64,000 nucleotides of DNA from Rhizobium leguminosarum (GTDB taxonomy: Bacteria; Pseudomonadota; Alphaproteobacteria; Rhizobiales; Rhizobiaceae): NCBI RefSeq assembly GCF_002953715.1, contig NZ_CP025012.1:2046001-2110000 (forward strand). Direction: 5' to 3'. Made by a program: the position numbers and the translations under genes. Below, piece after piece: positions 23,501 through 33,000 of the stretch. A model generated the notes under the pieces. It worked only from the letters and a program-made list of their open reading frames with translations, did not search any database and was not told the origin of the DNA. Every line of letters begins with the position of its first letter. Position 1 is the first letter of the stretch.

Positions 23501-26425
23501 TCAGACAGCGAAAGCTTCGTCCATTATCGCCTGAAGTTCGGCGGCATGGCGTGACATTTGTCCGGTTGCGGTCGAGGCTGAGGCCGGACGGCCGACATAA
23601 CTCGGCCGTAGAGCCACTCCACGTCCCTGGCCTGACGACCACTCCACGTAGGGTTCGACGAAGGACCAGGCGCCCATATTCTTCGGCTCCTCTTGGCACC
23701 ACCATATTTCGGCGTCTCCGAACCGATTCAGCTCAAGGGCAAGCGCCTTGGCGGGGAACGGATAGAGTTGCTCGAGCCTCAGAATGTAGACGTCGCTGAC
23801 CGCGCGCTTGCGTCGCTCGGCCTCAAGATCAAAATAGATCTTGCCTGAGCACACAAGAACTCTTCGGACCGATGAAACCTCGACCAGGTCACCGTTGCCT
23901 TCCGCATCGTCGCGAAGGATTCGCCTAAACGACGATCCCGGACCGAAGTCGCTGAGATCGGAGCGGCACCGTTTATGCCGCAACAGGCTTTTCGGCGTCA
24001 TGAGGATGAGGGGCTTACGAAACGGCCGGGCGATTTGTCGTCTGAGCAGATGAAAGTAGTTGGCGGGAGTAGTGCAGTTAGCTACCTGCCAGTTGCCCTC
24101 CGCCGAGCTTTGGAGATAGCGCTCCAGGCGTGCCGATGAATGCTCTGGCCCCTGGCCGTCATATCCGTGCGGCAATAGGCAGACCAAGCCTGACATGCGC
24201 AGCCACTTCCTTTCGGCCGACGACAGGAACTGATCGAAAATGACCTGCGCGCCGTTGGCGAAATCTCCGAACTGCGCTTCCCACATGACGAGGCAATGCG
24301 GCTCGGCGAGAGAATAGCCGTACTCGAAGCCGAGCACGGCGACCTCCGATAGCATTGAGTTAAAAGTCTCGCACGGCGCTTGGTCTGCGCTCACATGACT
24401 GAGCGGCAGATAGCGCTCGCCGGTTTCCTGGTCGATAATCACCGAGTGGCGCTGAGAGAACGTTCCTCTTTCGCTGTCTTGGCCAGAAAGGCGCACAGGA
24501 TGGCCTTCCCTCGCTAGGGATCCCATGGCGAGAGCTTCGGCCGTAGCCCAATCCAAATCTCGTCCGCTCTCTACAGCCTTTCCACGCGCATCGAGGAACC
24601 GAATAATCGTGGGATGCGCCGCGAAGCGATCAGGCAGCGCGGTTATCGCCCGCCCGACCTCCCGTAGCGCCGCCAGATCGACGCCCGTGGATTCCGAAAA
24701 ATCTTCCCTTTCAGGGTCACCACGTTCCAGCCCTGCCCACCTACCGTCAAGCCAGTCGCCCTTGTTGGGCCGGTAGCTCTTCGATGTTTCCAGTTCTGTC
24801 TCGAGATGAGCCGACCAAGCCGCGCTGGCTGCATCGACGTCCGCTTCGGCCAGTATCCCCTCCGCGGCCAGCCGCTGGGCGTAAAGTGACAGAGTGGACC
24901 TATGGGATCGTATTTCCCTATACATCGCCGGCTGCGTGAACGAAGGCTCATCGCCCTCATTATGGCCGTACAGCCTGAAGCACATAAGATCGATGACCAC
25001 CGGGAGGTGAAACGTCTGACGGTACTCGACCGCGAGCCGTGCGACCCATGCGACGGCTTCTGGATCATCTCCGTTGACGTGAAAAATGGGCGCGTCGACG
25101 GCTTTCGCTACGTCGGAAGGATAAGGCGAAGAGCGCGCGTAGCTTGGATCAGTCGTGAACCCCACCTGGTTGTTTATAATGAGATGCACTGACCCGCCGG
25201 TTCGAAATCCTTTTAGTCCAGACAACCCCAGACTTTCCGCGACGATCCCCTGACCCGCGAAAGCTGCGTCCCCGTGGATTAGGAGCGGCATTACGCCAGA
25301 TCGCTCGACAGCATCGCCCCTCTGCTCCTGCTTGGCCCGAACCTTCCCCAAAACGACAGGGTCTATGACCTCAAGATGGGAAGGGTTCGCCACAAGCGAC
25401 AGATGCATTTTCCTGCCTTGGACGACGCGGTCGGAAGAGGTTCCAAGGTGGTACTTGACGTCTCCAGATCCTTCCACGTCATCAGGAAAGGACGAACCCC
25501 CTTTGAATTCGCTGAAGATGGCCTGGTGAGGCTTTCTAATTACCTGACCCAGAACGTTCAGGCGCCCTCTGTGCGCCATGCCCAGAACGACTTCAGTTAC
25601 GCCCAGCTCCGCTCCCCGCTCAATTATCTCCTCAAGCGCGACTATCGTCGTTTCCGCACCGTCGATCCCGAACCTCGTGGTACCGACGAACTTTTTTCCA
25701 AGGAAGCGCTCGAAGCCGGTAACCTCGACCAGCGTCTGGAGGATCGTGCGCTTCTTCGCCTTGTCCGGTTCAGACCTCCGCCCTTCGGCGTACCGCTGCA
25801 CCCACCCTCTTCTAGCGGGATCAGCAATGTGCATGTATTCAAACCCAACCTTTTCGCAGTACGCGCTGCGCAAGGCTGAAACGAGCTGACGTACGCTCGC
25901 GGCCTCAAAGCCCATGACACCATCTACGAAGACTTGACGGTCCAGATCCGCCTCGTCGAAACCATACGACGATGGATCGAGTTCGCTATCCCTCGCGCGC
26001 GGATTCAGCTTCAGGGGATCCACGTCCGCTGAAAGATGTCCTCTGGTTCGGTAGCTCCTGGTCAGCGCCAAAGCGCGCGCGGTGTCACGTGGTGCAAATT
26101 CTGGCGAGACCGTGAGCTCAGCGATCGCCTCGGCTTCGGCCTTCGCCGGCACATCAGTTTGGTGCCAATTGCCGTCTAATACCGCGGCCAGATCGCCATG
26201 CAACGGAACAGGCCAGTCCACCCCCTTCCGAGACGCCACCTTCTCGACGTCGCGGACGTTATCGCCGAGCTGGTTGAAAAAATCGCGCCATTCTGGCCCT
26301 ACAGAACTCGGATCCTTGGCGAACCGTGTTTGTAGCTCTTCAACATAATACGCATTGGTGCTGTCGAGGAAAGATGTCTGACGGAAGGCTTCGTTCGCCG
26401 GCTGTCTTGTAAACGCGCTATTCAT
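23501..26425 (-). CDS. sucA: 2-oxoglutarate dehydrogenase E1 component (solo copy)
   Basis: ThDP-dependent decarboxylase of the citric-acid-cycle 2-oxoglutarate dehydrogenase complex, 974 aa from ATG 26425. Features include the N-terminal E2-binding region (FLDSTNAYYVEELQTRFAKD), the catalytic core (GMAHRGRLNVLGQVI; HGDAAFAGQGIVAESL; FRLYGHNEGDEPSFTQP) and the C-terminal RLEQLYPFPAKAL and CQEEPKNMGAWSFVEP. In rhizobia sucA normally sits in an mdh-sucCDAB operon; here no sucB, lpd, sucCD or mdh is next to it. A shared motif copy lies upstream. An upstream in-frame start at 26548 would add 41 poorly conserved residues and would bring the start within 58 bases of the motif. It is likely an accessory paralogue supplying E1 under special conditions. 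Confidence 0.85.
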   Translation of the reverse strand: MNSAFTRQPANEAFRQTSFLDSTNAYYVEELQTRFAKDPSSVGPEWRDFFNQLGDNVRDVEKVASRKGVDWPVPLHGDLAAVLDGNWHQTDVPAKAEAEAIAELTVSPEFAPRDTARALALTRSYRTRGHLSADVDPLKLNPRARDSELDPSSYGFDEADLDRQVFVDGVMGFEAASVRQLVSALRSAYCEKVGFEYMHIADPARRGWVQRYAEGRRSEPDKAKKRTILQTLVEVTGFERFLGKKFVGTTRFGIDGAETTIVALEEIIERGAELGVTEVVLGMAHRGRLNVLGQVIRKPHQAIFSEFKGGSSFPDDVEGSGDVKYHLGTSSDRVVQGRKMHLSLVANPSHLEVIDPVVLGKVRAKQEQRGDAVERSGVMPLLIHGDAAFAGQGIVAESLGLSGLKGFRTGGSVHLIINNQVGFTTDPSYARSSPYPSDVAKAVDAPIFHVNGDDPEAVAWVARLAVEYRQTFHLPVVIDLMCFRLYGHNEGDEPSFTQPAMYREIRSHRSTLSLYAQRLAAEGILAEADVDAASAAWSAHLETELETSKSYRPNKGDWLDGRWAGLERGDPEREDFSESTGVDLAALREVGRAITALPDRFAAHPTIIRFLDARGKAVESGRDLDWATAEALAMGSLAREGHPVRLSGQDSERGTFSQRHSVIIDQETGERYLPLSHVSADQAPCETFNSMLSEVAVLGFEYGYSLAEPHCLVMWEAQFGDFANGAQVIFDQFLSSAERKWLRMSGLVCLLPHGYDGQGPEHSSARLERYLQSSAEGNWQVANCTTPANYFHLLRRQIARPFRKPLILMTPKSLLRHKRCRSDLSDFGPGSSFRRILRDDAEGNGDLVEVSSVRRVLVCSGKIYFDLEAERRKRAVSDVYILRLEQLYPFPAKALALELNRFGDAEIWWCQEEPKNMGAWSFVEPYVEWSSGQGRGVALRPSYVGRPASASTATGQMSRHAAELQAIMDEAFAV

Positions 26426-26605
26426 TTCAAACACCTGGACCCGACTGTTCAAATATTGCTGTTCGTGGATCAGCTCAGCGTCTTGCCCAGAAGCACAACA
26501 GCGCGGGCGTATTTTTCCGGACCTGCTTGAGAAGACTAATTCGGACAAAGGCCCTGCAGATCCCGCCGATCGATGTCCCTACAATCCGCCACTGCCCGCG
26601 CCGCT

Positions 26606-26626
26606 CCAATTGCACCATGGTATTGG
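26606..26626 (-). promoter_or_regulatory. Shared operator/promoter motif upstream of sucA
   Basis: On the minus strand CCAATACCATGGTGCAATTGG, itself a near-palindrome around CCATGG. An extra half-site (ACTTAGGTATCGG, complement of 26659-26671) lies about 34 bases further upstream, wider than the usual spacing. It reads towards sucA. Confidence 0.6.
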
Positions 26627-26806
26627 AACCGGCCCTGCAACGCGGCGGAACGTCGTACCGATACCTAAGTTCAGTTAAATCGTCCGCCTGAGTGCGCTAC
26701 CTTCAAGTTGTCGTTGACCTCCCACTCTCGAACGAATGTTCAAGACCAGCGACACGCTCCGGCGCCCTCCCCTCCGCCGGGGCCAGCGGCCAACAGAGGC
26801 CCGCTT

Positions 26807-26836
26807 GGGCCGTCTCTCCCGCCTTAGAGACGGCCC
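26807..26836. terminator. Perfect 11-bp hairpin, terminator-like
   Basis: GGGCCGTCTCT (26807-26817), an eight-base loop, then AGAGACGGCCC (26826-26836), followed on the plus strand by ACCTTTTC. It lies in the 600-base gap beyond the end of the sugar ABC operon (minus strand) and could act there despite lacking a U-tract in that direction. Confidence 0.55.
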
Positions 26837-26839
26837 ACC

Positions 26840-27049
26840 TTTTCAAAGAACAAATGGGAGGGATCGCACCGGAGGGTCTATAGCAACCGCGATAAACTCG
26901 GAAGGCCAAAGCCACCGGTTGTAGAATGCCGTTGTCCCGAGTTTGCAAGCACGACGTCCGCCATACAGGGAGCTGTTGCTGATGATATTTGGCTGCAGGG
27001 ATGCCCCCTCGAAAGCTAGATCGGCTTCGCTGGTCGACGCACCCTTTTG
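26840..27049. other. Gene-free remainder of the gap after the ABC operon
   Basis: Short open frames on both strands have no recognisable motif or ribosome-binding site. Nothing else is seen between the hairpin and the end of the ATPase gene. Confidence 0.3.
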
Positions 27050-27793
27050 CTAAATTATCCCGGCCATCATCTTAGTGAGTTGCATCTCATTTAAGTTCGC
27101 TTTGTCGAATGTGCCGACCGAACGCCCCCGAAATAGCACTACAAATGTATCTCCGATCGAATAGGCGTGCTGCACGTTGTGCGTGACTAAGATCACGCCA
27201 ATCCCGGCCTCTTTGGCCCGCCGGACATAGCCTAGCACCCTTTCGACTTGCTTGACTCCGAGGGCAGATGTCGGCTCATCGAGAATCAGGATTCGCGCGC
27301 CAAAATACAAGGCTCTCGCCACCGCGACGCCCTGCCGCTGACCGCTAGAAAGCGTTCCAATTGGAAGTCGGACGGCGGCGGAACTGACGCCTAGGTCGCG
27401 CAACGCTCCCTCAGTAATGGCTATGGCTTTCCGTTTGTCGAACATCTGGAATGGCCCCCAACCTACCGTTGGCTCACGCCCGAGAAAAAAATTGCGGTAC
27501 ACGGGCATGATTGGCACGACCGCGAGGTCTTGGAAAACCGTGGCGATACCTCTTTCGCGTGCTTCGGCGGGAGAACCTAGTCTCACGTCGGCACCGCTTA
27601 TACGAACCGTACCGCTGTCCGCCCTTTCCACTCCGCTCAAAATATGAAGGAGCGTCGACTTGCCGGCACCGTTGTCACCTAATAGGCAGACCACCTCGCC
27701 GGGCCGGACGGAAAGACACACTTCGTCTAATGCCGAAACATCCTGATAGAACTTTGTGACTTTGACTGCCTCAAGATAGGGTTCACCTTTGAT
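27050..27793 (-). CDS. Sugar ABC transporter ATPase, single domain (FrcA-like), apparent ATC start
   Basis: ATPase of a carbohydrate importer of the ribose/fructose class. Motifs: Walker A GDNGAGKST, Q-loop FQDLAVVP, signature LSSGQRQG, Walker B RILILDEPTSAL and the switch VILVTHN. Unlike two-domain RbsA it has one ATPase domain, as in FrcA. The conserved N-terminus (YLEAVKVTKFYQDVSALDEV, including the A-loop aromatic) lies upstream of the first canonical start (GTG 27721). It is open back to ATC at 27793, which is preceded at six bases by GGAGGG and overlaps the permease stop. No ATG, GTG or TTG exists in that interval. Either ATC is used, or the ATG has mutated and a shortened protein lacking the A-loop is made. 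Confidence 0.8.
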   Translation of the reverse strand: MKGEPYLEAVKVTKFYQDVSALDEVCLSVRPGEVVCLLGDNGAGKSTLLHILSGVERADSGTVRISGADVRLGSPAEARERGIATVFQDLAVVPIMPVYRNFFLGREPTVGWGPFQMFDKRKAIAITEGALRDLGVSSAAVRLPIGTLSSGQRQGVAVARALYFGARILILDEPTSALGVKQVERVLGYVRRAKEAGIGVILVTHNVQHAYSIGDTFVVLFRGRSVGTFDKANLNEMQLTKMMAGII

Positions 27794-28799
27794 GGCCCGC
27801 CCTCCGCGGTTTCATCGCCTTTAATCTGGCATAGTTATTAATGAGGACCGCGAGAAGGAGCACAACGCCAAGAAATGTCATAAACCAAACGTCTGGCAGC
27901 GGCGTGAAAAAAAAGCCCTGTTCCACCATGCCGAACAAAAGCGCTCCCAAAAGTGAACCTATAGGGGACCCGTATCCGCCGGTCAGCAGAGCACCGCCAA
28001 TGACCGCAGCCGTCACCACCTCGAACTCGCGTCCAGTCGCTGCGTTTGCATCGCTTTGGTTTATGGCAAAAATGTCCAGAGCGGCAACCACCACCGCTGA
28101 AGCCGCCACTGCTATATAAAGTATCACTTTAACTCCTTGCACTGGAATCCCCAACCGCACCGCCGCTACCTCGTTGCCGCCGGTTGCGTAAATCCAGTTG
28201 CCAAAGGCAGTTTTTTCGAGAACCCAAGCCCCCAGAACCGCTATCAGCACCCACCAAACGAGCGATACTGAAAAAGGACCGATCGAATTCGCAAACAGAG
28301 ATGCCAAATGGTCCTCGCTGACAATATCTCGAACACCGTCTATCGTCGTCGTTCCAACCAACATTCGCAAACCACCTTGCGCACAGCCTCGAAGAATAAA
28401 CAGCATTGCAAGGGTTATGATGAACGAGGGTAACCTAGTCTTAACAACCAGAAGACCGTTCACTGTTCCAACAATTGAGGCCGCGACCATAGCGACGGCG
28501 AACGCAGCGGCAAACGGCCAACCGCAATATACCGTCAAATATCCTATAATCGATTGACTCACTGCGACCATCGCCCCAACGGAAAGGTCGAACTCACCGG
28601 CAACAAGCAACAGCGTGACAGGCGCGGCGATGATACCAATCTCGGCTCCAACCTCAAGATAGTTGCGAGTCATCGGCAACGTTAAAAAGCCCGCTTGACC
28701 GGTAAAAATCGCAAAAAAAGAAAAGACAACTATCGTTCCAATAACTGCGGTCAGTTCCGGTCGCGAAACCATCGAAAGAATGACCTTGGCCGTTCGCAT
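27783..28799 (-). CDS. Sugar ABC transporter permease (RbsC/FrcC-like)
   Basis: Integral membrane protein of 338 aa with eight to ten helices and the family signature EFDLSVGAMVAVSQ near residue 70 and ATGGNEVAAVRLGIPVQGVK near residue 210, the loop that contacts the ATPase. ATG 28799 lies 27 bases after the binding-protein stop, and its TGA overlaps the ATPase start region by 11 bases. The order binding protein-permease-ATPase matches FrcBCA of Sinorhizobium. Substrate unknown. The DNA is visibly more A+T-rich than the flanking regions. Confidence 0.85.
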   Translation of the reverse strand: MRTAKVILSMVSRPELTAVIGTIVVFSFFAIFTGQAGFLTLPMTRNYLEVGAEIGIIAAPVTLLLVAGEFDLSVGAMVAVSQSIIGYLTVYCGWPFAAAFAVAMVAASIVGTVNGLLVVKTRLPSFIITLAMLFILRGCAQGGLRMLVGTTTIDGVRDIVSEDHLASLFANSIGPFSVSLVWWVLIAVLGAWVLEKTAFGNWIYATGGNEVAAVRLGIPVQGVKVILYIAVAASAVVVAALDIFAINQSDANAATGREFEVVTAAVIGGALLTGGYGSPIGSLLGALLFGMVEQGFFFTPLPDVWFMTFLGVVLLLAVLINNYARLKAMKPRRAGHQR

Positions 28800-28825
28800 G
28801 TTAGGTTTCCCGAGTCGGTCGCACC

Positions 28826-29773
28826 TTAGCGATCGGTGGCCTCAAGTCGGCTTACGTTGCTTTGGGTTATCACCACCGGGCCGGTAATTAGCCTTGGCTC
28901 GGCCGGCCGGATCGCTTGGCGAACATACAAATCTAGCATAACCGCGGGATAGTAGCCTTGAGCATACTGCTGTGCATCGAGCGCAAAGTCGAGTTGGCGA
29001 GCTTTCAGAGACCTAATGGCGCTCGCCGTCATATCGATCGTGCCCCAGTGAATGTCCTTGCCCTTTTCCCCAAGATCGGCGCGGACCTGCATCATTGCTG
29101 TGATACAGCAGCCGCCAATAGAGAATACCGCATCAATCGACGCGTCCTTCTGGAGCTGCGACTCGGTGATTGCTTTAATCCGATTTGAGTTGTTGAAATC
29201 TGACAGCGGGATTTCCGCCAACGCCGATGTTCCCACAAACGCTTTCTTAAATCCGTTCGTGCGTGCGTCCAGGAACGGCAAAGCCCCCGGAGGAGCGGTA
29301 ATTATCAGCGCGTGTTTGGATCCCAAGGAATTAAACTGAGCGGCGCCGAGCTCGCCTTGAGAGCCCGGATCGTCCCCCACAAACGCGAGCGCGGCCACGT
29401 TTTCAACCTGATCGCCTCCCTGGTTAACCAAAACCACAGGGATCCCCGCATCCGACGCCTTCTTGATTGTCGCGTTCAACGACGACGGCGTTGGATCAGA
29501 AACGATAATTCCGTCGGGCTTGGCCGCGATCGCTGCTTCAAGATTTCGGCGCTGCTGGTTGGGATCGTTGAGATTATTCTCAACGCCACGGTATTGGACT
29601 TCGACGCCCAAGTCCTTACCCGCCTGCTCCAATCCCTTGATCACGCTCACCCAATAAGTATCTGATGGCGGGGAATGGGTTACCATAATGAAGATGGAGC
29701 CAGCCCTAGCTGAACCATGAACTACGAAAAAGAGTGCGGCTAACGTAACCGCGAATGCCAGTTTCTTGACCAT
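28826..29773 (-). CDS. Periplasmic sugar-binding protein of ABC transporter (FrcB/RbsB-like)
   Basis: A 315-aa type I periplasmic binding protein (LacI-like fold). The start MVKKLAFAVTLAALFFVVHGSARA is a Sec signal peptide cut near residue 24. Family features: YWVSVIKGLEQAGKDLGVEV, IAAKPDGIIVSDPTPSSLN and GIPVVLVNQGG. ATG 29773 is preceded by GAGGG; the longer frame from 29791 is not needed. It captures a sugar or related ligand for the permease and ATPase encoded downstream. The cluster has no adjacent catabolic gene or regulator, so the substrate cannot be inferred. It is the first gene of the operon, and an inverted repeat at 29841-29871 is a candidate operator. Confidence 0.85.
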   Translation of the reverse strand: MVKKLAFAVTLAALFFVVHGSARAGSIFIMVTHSPPSDTYWVSVIKGLEQAGKDLGVEVQYRGVENNLNDPNQQRRNLEAAIAAKPDGIIVSDPTPSSLNATIKKASDAGIPVVLVNQGGDQVENVAALAFVGDDPGSQGELGAAQFNSLGSKHALIITAPPGALPFLDARTNGFKKAFVGTSALAEIPLSDFNNSNRIKAITESQLQKDASIDAVFSIGGCCITAMMQVRADLGEKGKDIHWGTIDMTASAIRSLKARQLDFALDAQQYAQGYYPAVMLDLYVRQAIRPAEPRLITGPVVITQSNVSRLEATDR

Positions 29774-29840
29774 AACATCCCTCACCTGCACGATTTATGC
29801 CTCTAGGGAGCCGATACCGCTGGTTTCGCCCATCTCACGA

Positions 29841-29871
29841 TATATTCCTTTTTCCAACAAAACGGAATATA
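29841..29871 (-). promoter_or_regulatory. Inverted repeat upstream of sugar ABC operon
   Basis: TATATTCC (29841-29848) and GGAATATA (29864-29871) form eight-base arms separated by 15 bases, 68 bases before the binding-protein start. Size and position fit a repressor or activator site for the transporter operon, possibly shared with the divergent kinase gene at 30060. Confidence 0.45.
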
Positions 29872-30059
29872 CGATAAAGAAGGGAATTCAGTGAAGCGTT
29901 GCATCGTTGTGCCGCCAAATGCAAAACGGGCGACGACAAAACGTCGGGCTAGAGACCGCGATCAACGAGTTAGTCGTTGGCGACGTTTTGCATCCTACTT
30001 TGCGTTTCGTCGACACTCACCGCAGGTATCGTTTTTTGGACAATCGTGGAGCGTGATGG

Positions 30060-33000
30060 ATGGATCCCCAGATCTCGCTTGGCGCACGCGGAGGCGGTCT
30101 GAGCATCTTGTGGGAAGATGGCGAGCGCGCGCTTTGTCGAGGGGTGATTTCCGATGGCAACAAGTCCTCACGCAACGTACTCACACTGCACCTCACTTCA
30201 ACCTCCCCCCGCCCGGCGAGCATCGACCGGCTGGCAAATGAATTTCAACTCAAAGATCACTTGGACAGGGGGTGGGCCGCCCGCCCGCTAGAATTTGTTC
30301 GCGAGCCGGATCGAACAATGCTCGTATTGGAGGACCCCGGTGGCGAAGTGCTCAGCCAGAGAATTGGTGAGCCGATGTCGGTTGACGAGTTCCTTAGACT
30401 GGCAATAGGCACCGCTGCGGCGCTAAGTAGAGTTCACCGACATGGCCTTGTCCACAAAGACCTCCGGCCGATCCATATCTTGGTAGATGGTCCAAACGCC
30501 GATGTGCATATAACTGGTTTTGGACGCGCTTCTCGGCTTCCTCGCGAGCGTCAGACACTAGCTCCCCCCGACTTTTTGACCGAAACGCTCTTATATGTAG
30601 CACCCGAGCAAACGGGGAGGATGAACCGTTCGATAGACTCGCGCAGCGATCTTTACGCGCTTGGAGCTATTTTTTACCAAATGCTGACGGGAGCGTTACC
30701 ATTCTCGTCGTCTGACCCGATGGAGTTGGTTCATTGCCACATTGCGCGCACTCCAACTCCGCCGCATGAACGACTAGCAACTATCCCGATCCAGGTCTCT
30801 AACATTGTAACAAAGCTGCTCGCCAAGACGGCCGACGATCGCTACCAGACAGCGGCCGGCGTGGAATATGATCTCCGGTTATGTTTGGCCGAGTGGCAAG
30901 TCAAAAGGAACATCCATCCTTTTGCAATAGGCGTCTTTGATACGCCTGACCAGTTGATAATGCCCGAGAAACTTTACGGCAGGGATTTGGCAATCACGTC
31001 CCTAATGGATGCTTATGACCGCGTGGCAGCCAACGGCACTCCTGAGTTGATTACAATTTGCGGCTACTCGGGGATTGGCAAGTCTTCAGTAATTAATGAG
31101 CTGGAAAGGCTACTGCTTTCTTCCCGTGGTATGTTCGCAACTGGAAAATTCGATGAGCAAAAACGCGATATTCCATATGCAACTCTCGCCCAGGCGTTTC
31201 AACGCTTGATCCGCGGTCTCTTGAGCAAAAGTGAGACTGACCTGGATTTCTGGCGAGATTCCCTGAAGGGGGCATTAGGAACGCAAGCGCGGCTTCTTGT
31301 GGATGTCATACCCGAGTTGACGCTGATAATAGGTCAACAAGGCCCTGCTCCCGATCTTTCGGTGCAGCAGGCGCAGCAGGCTTTCCAAATCGCCCTCCGC
31401 CGGTTCGTCGGGGTGTTCGCTACCTCGGACCACCCCCTAATATTATTCCTCGACGATCTACATTGGGCCGATTCGGCGTCACTTGATCTTCTGCAAGATC
31501 TCACGACACACTCCGAATTGCGGTTTCTGTTAGTAATCGGCGCATATCGAGAAAGCGAAGTTAACCCGAACCATCCGCTGGTATTGAAGTTGGAGGCGAT
31601 CAGAGACGCGGGTTGTGAAACCGGACAGATAGTGCTGCAGGCCCTTAGCCCAAAACAGTGTGAAGAATTTGTTGCCGACGCTTTACATCGCACAAGGTCG
31701 CGCGCGGCCTCGCTTGCTCGGATACTACACCAGAAGACTGGCGGGAACCCATTCTTCTTAAAGCAGTTCCTGTCGGGGCTTTACGAGGAGGGTCTCGTTT
31801 CATTCGATCCAGCCAAGCGCGAGTGGTTTTGGGATCCCAGCGAGATACGACGGAAGCAGCACACCGAGAACGTCGTCGAACTGATGGCCGGTAAACTCGT
31901 CCAGTTGCCGACAGAGACAAGAATTGCATTGCAACAACTTGCTTGTCTTGGGACCAGCGCAACGACGTCGATGCTTTCAACGGTACTCTCGATGTCGGAA
32001 ACGCGCGTCGACGCTGCACTGTGGGAGGCAACCCGGCGCGAATTCGTCGAACACAGCGACGGATCGTATCGGTTTTTCCACGATCGGATTTTGGAGGCCG
32101 CGTATTCGCTGATCCCTGAACAAACACTCGCCCACACTCATTTACTCATCGGCCGTCTACTCGTATCGCACACACCAGTTGAACAGCGAGAAGAGATTAT
32201 TTTCGACGCCGTCACCCATCTCAATCGAGCTAGAGAGCTGATTGTTTCCACGGAAGAAAAAGAGCAACTCTCTGAGTTAAATTTGATGGCGGGAAAAAGA
32301 GCAAGGGCTTCGACGGCCTACCATCAAGCACTCAAGTTTTTCGAGGTTGGGGCTTCGCTCTTGACCACCGAGGCTTGGGAAAATCGCCACGAGACCGCCT
32401 TTGCGCTCGAGTTCTACCGCGCCGAATGCGAGTTTCTTATTGGCGAGATGAGAATTGCGGAAAAACGCCTCAATCTACTTTCTTCTCGATGTGCAAACGG
32501 TCTTGAGCGGGCAAATGTCGCGTGCCTTCGCATTGATTTGCACACGACCCTCGACGAATGCGACGAGGCCGTCGATGTATGTATCGGATATCTACGGTTC
32601 CTAGGAGTTAACTGGGTCGCGCATCCTAAGCGTGCGCAAGTGAAGCGCGAGTATGAAAAGATTTGGAAAAACCTTGGTTCTCGGACGATAGAGCAACTAA
32701 GTGATCTACCATTGACGAACGACGCCATCGCTCGCGCTACGTTAGACGTGCTTACGCGGGTCCTTCCGTCAGCGCTGTTTACGGATGCAAACCTGCTTTC
32801 GCTCGCGATCTGCCATTCGGTCAACATCAGCCTAGAAAAGGGCCACGGCGATGGATCGTGTGTCGCATACGTTTTTTTCAGCAAAATAGCAGGACCACAG
32901 TTCAACGATTTTGACGCTGGGTATCGCTTTGCCAACCTCGGTTATGAGTTGGTCGAGAAACGTGATCTCGAAAGATTTCGCGCTCCCACTTTGCTTTGGT

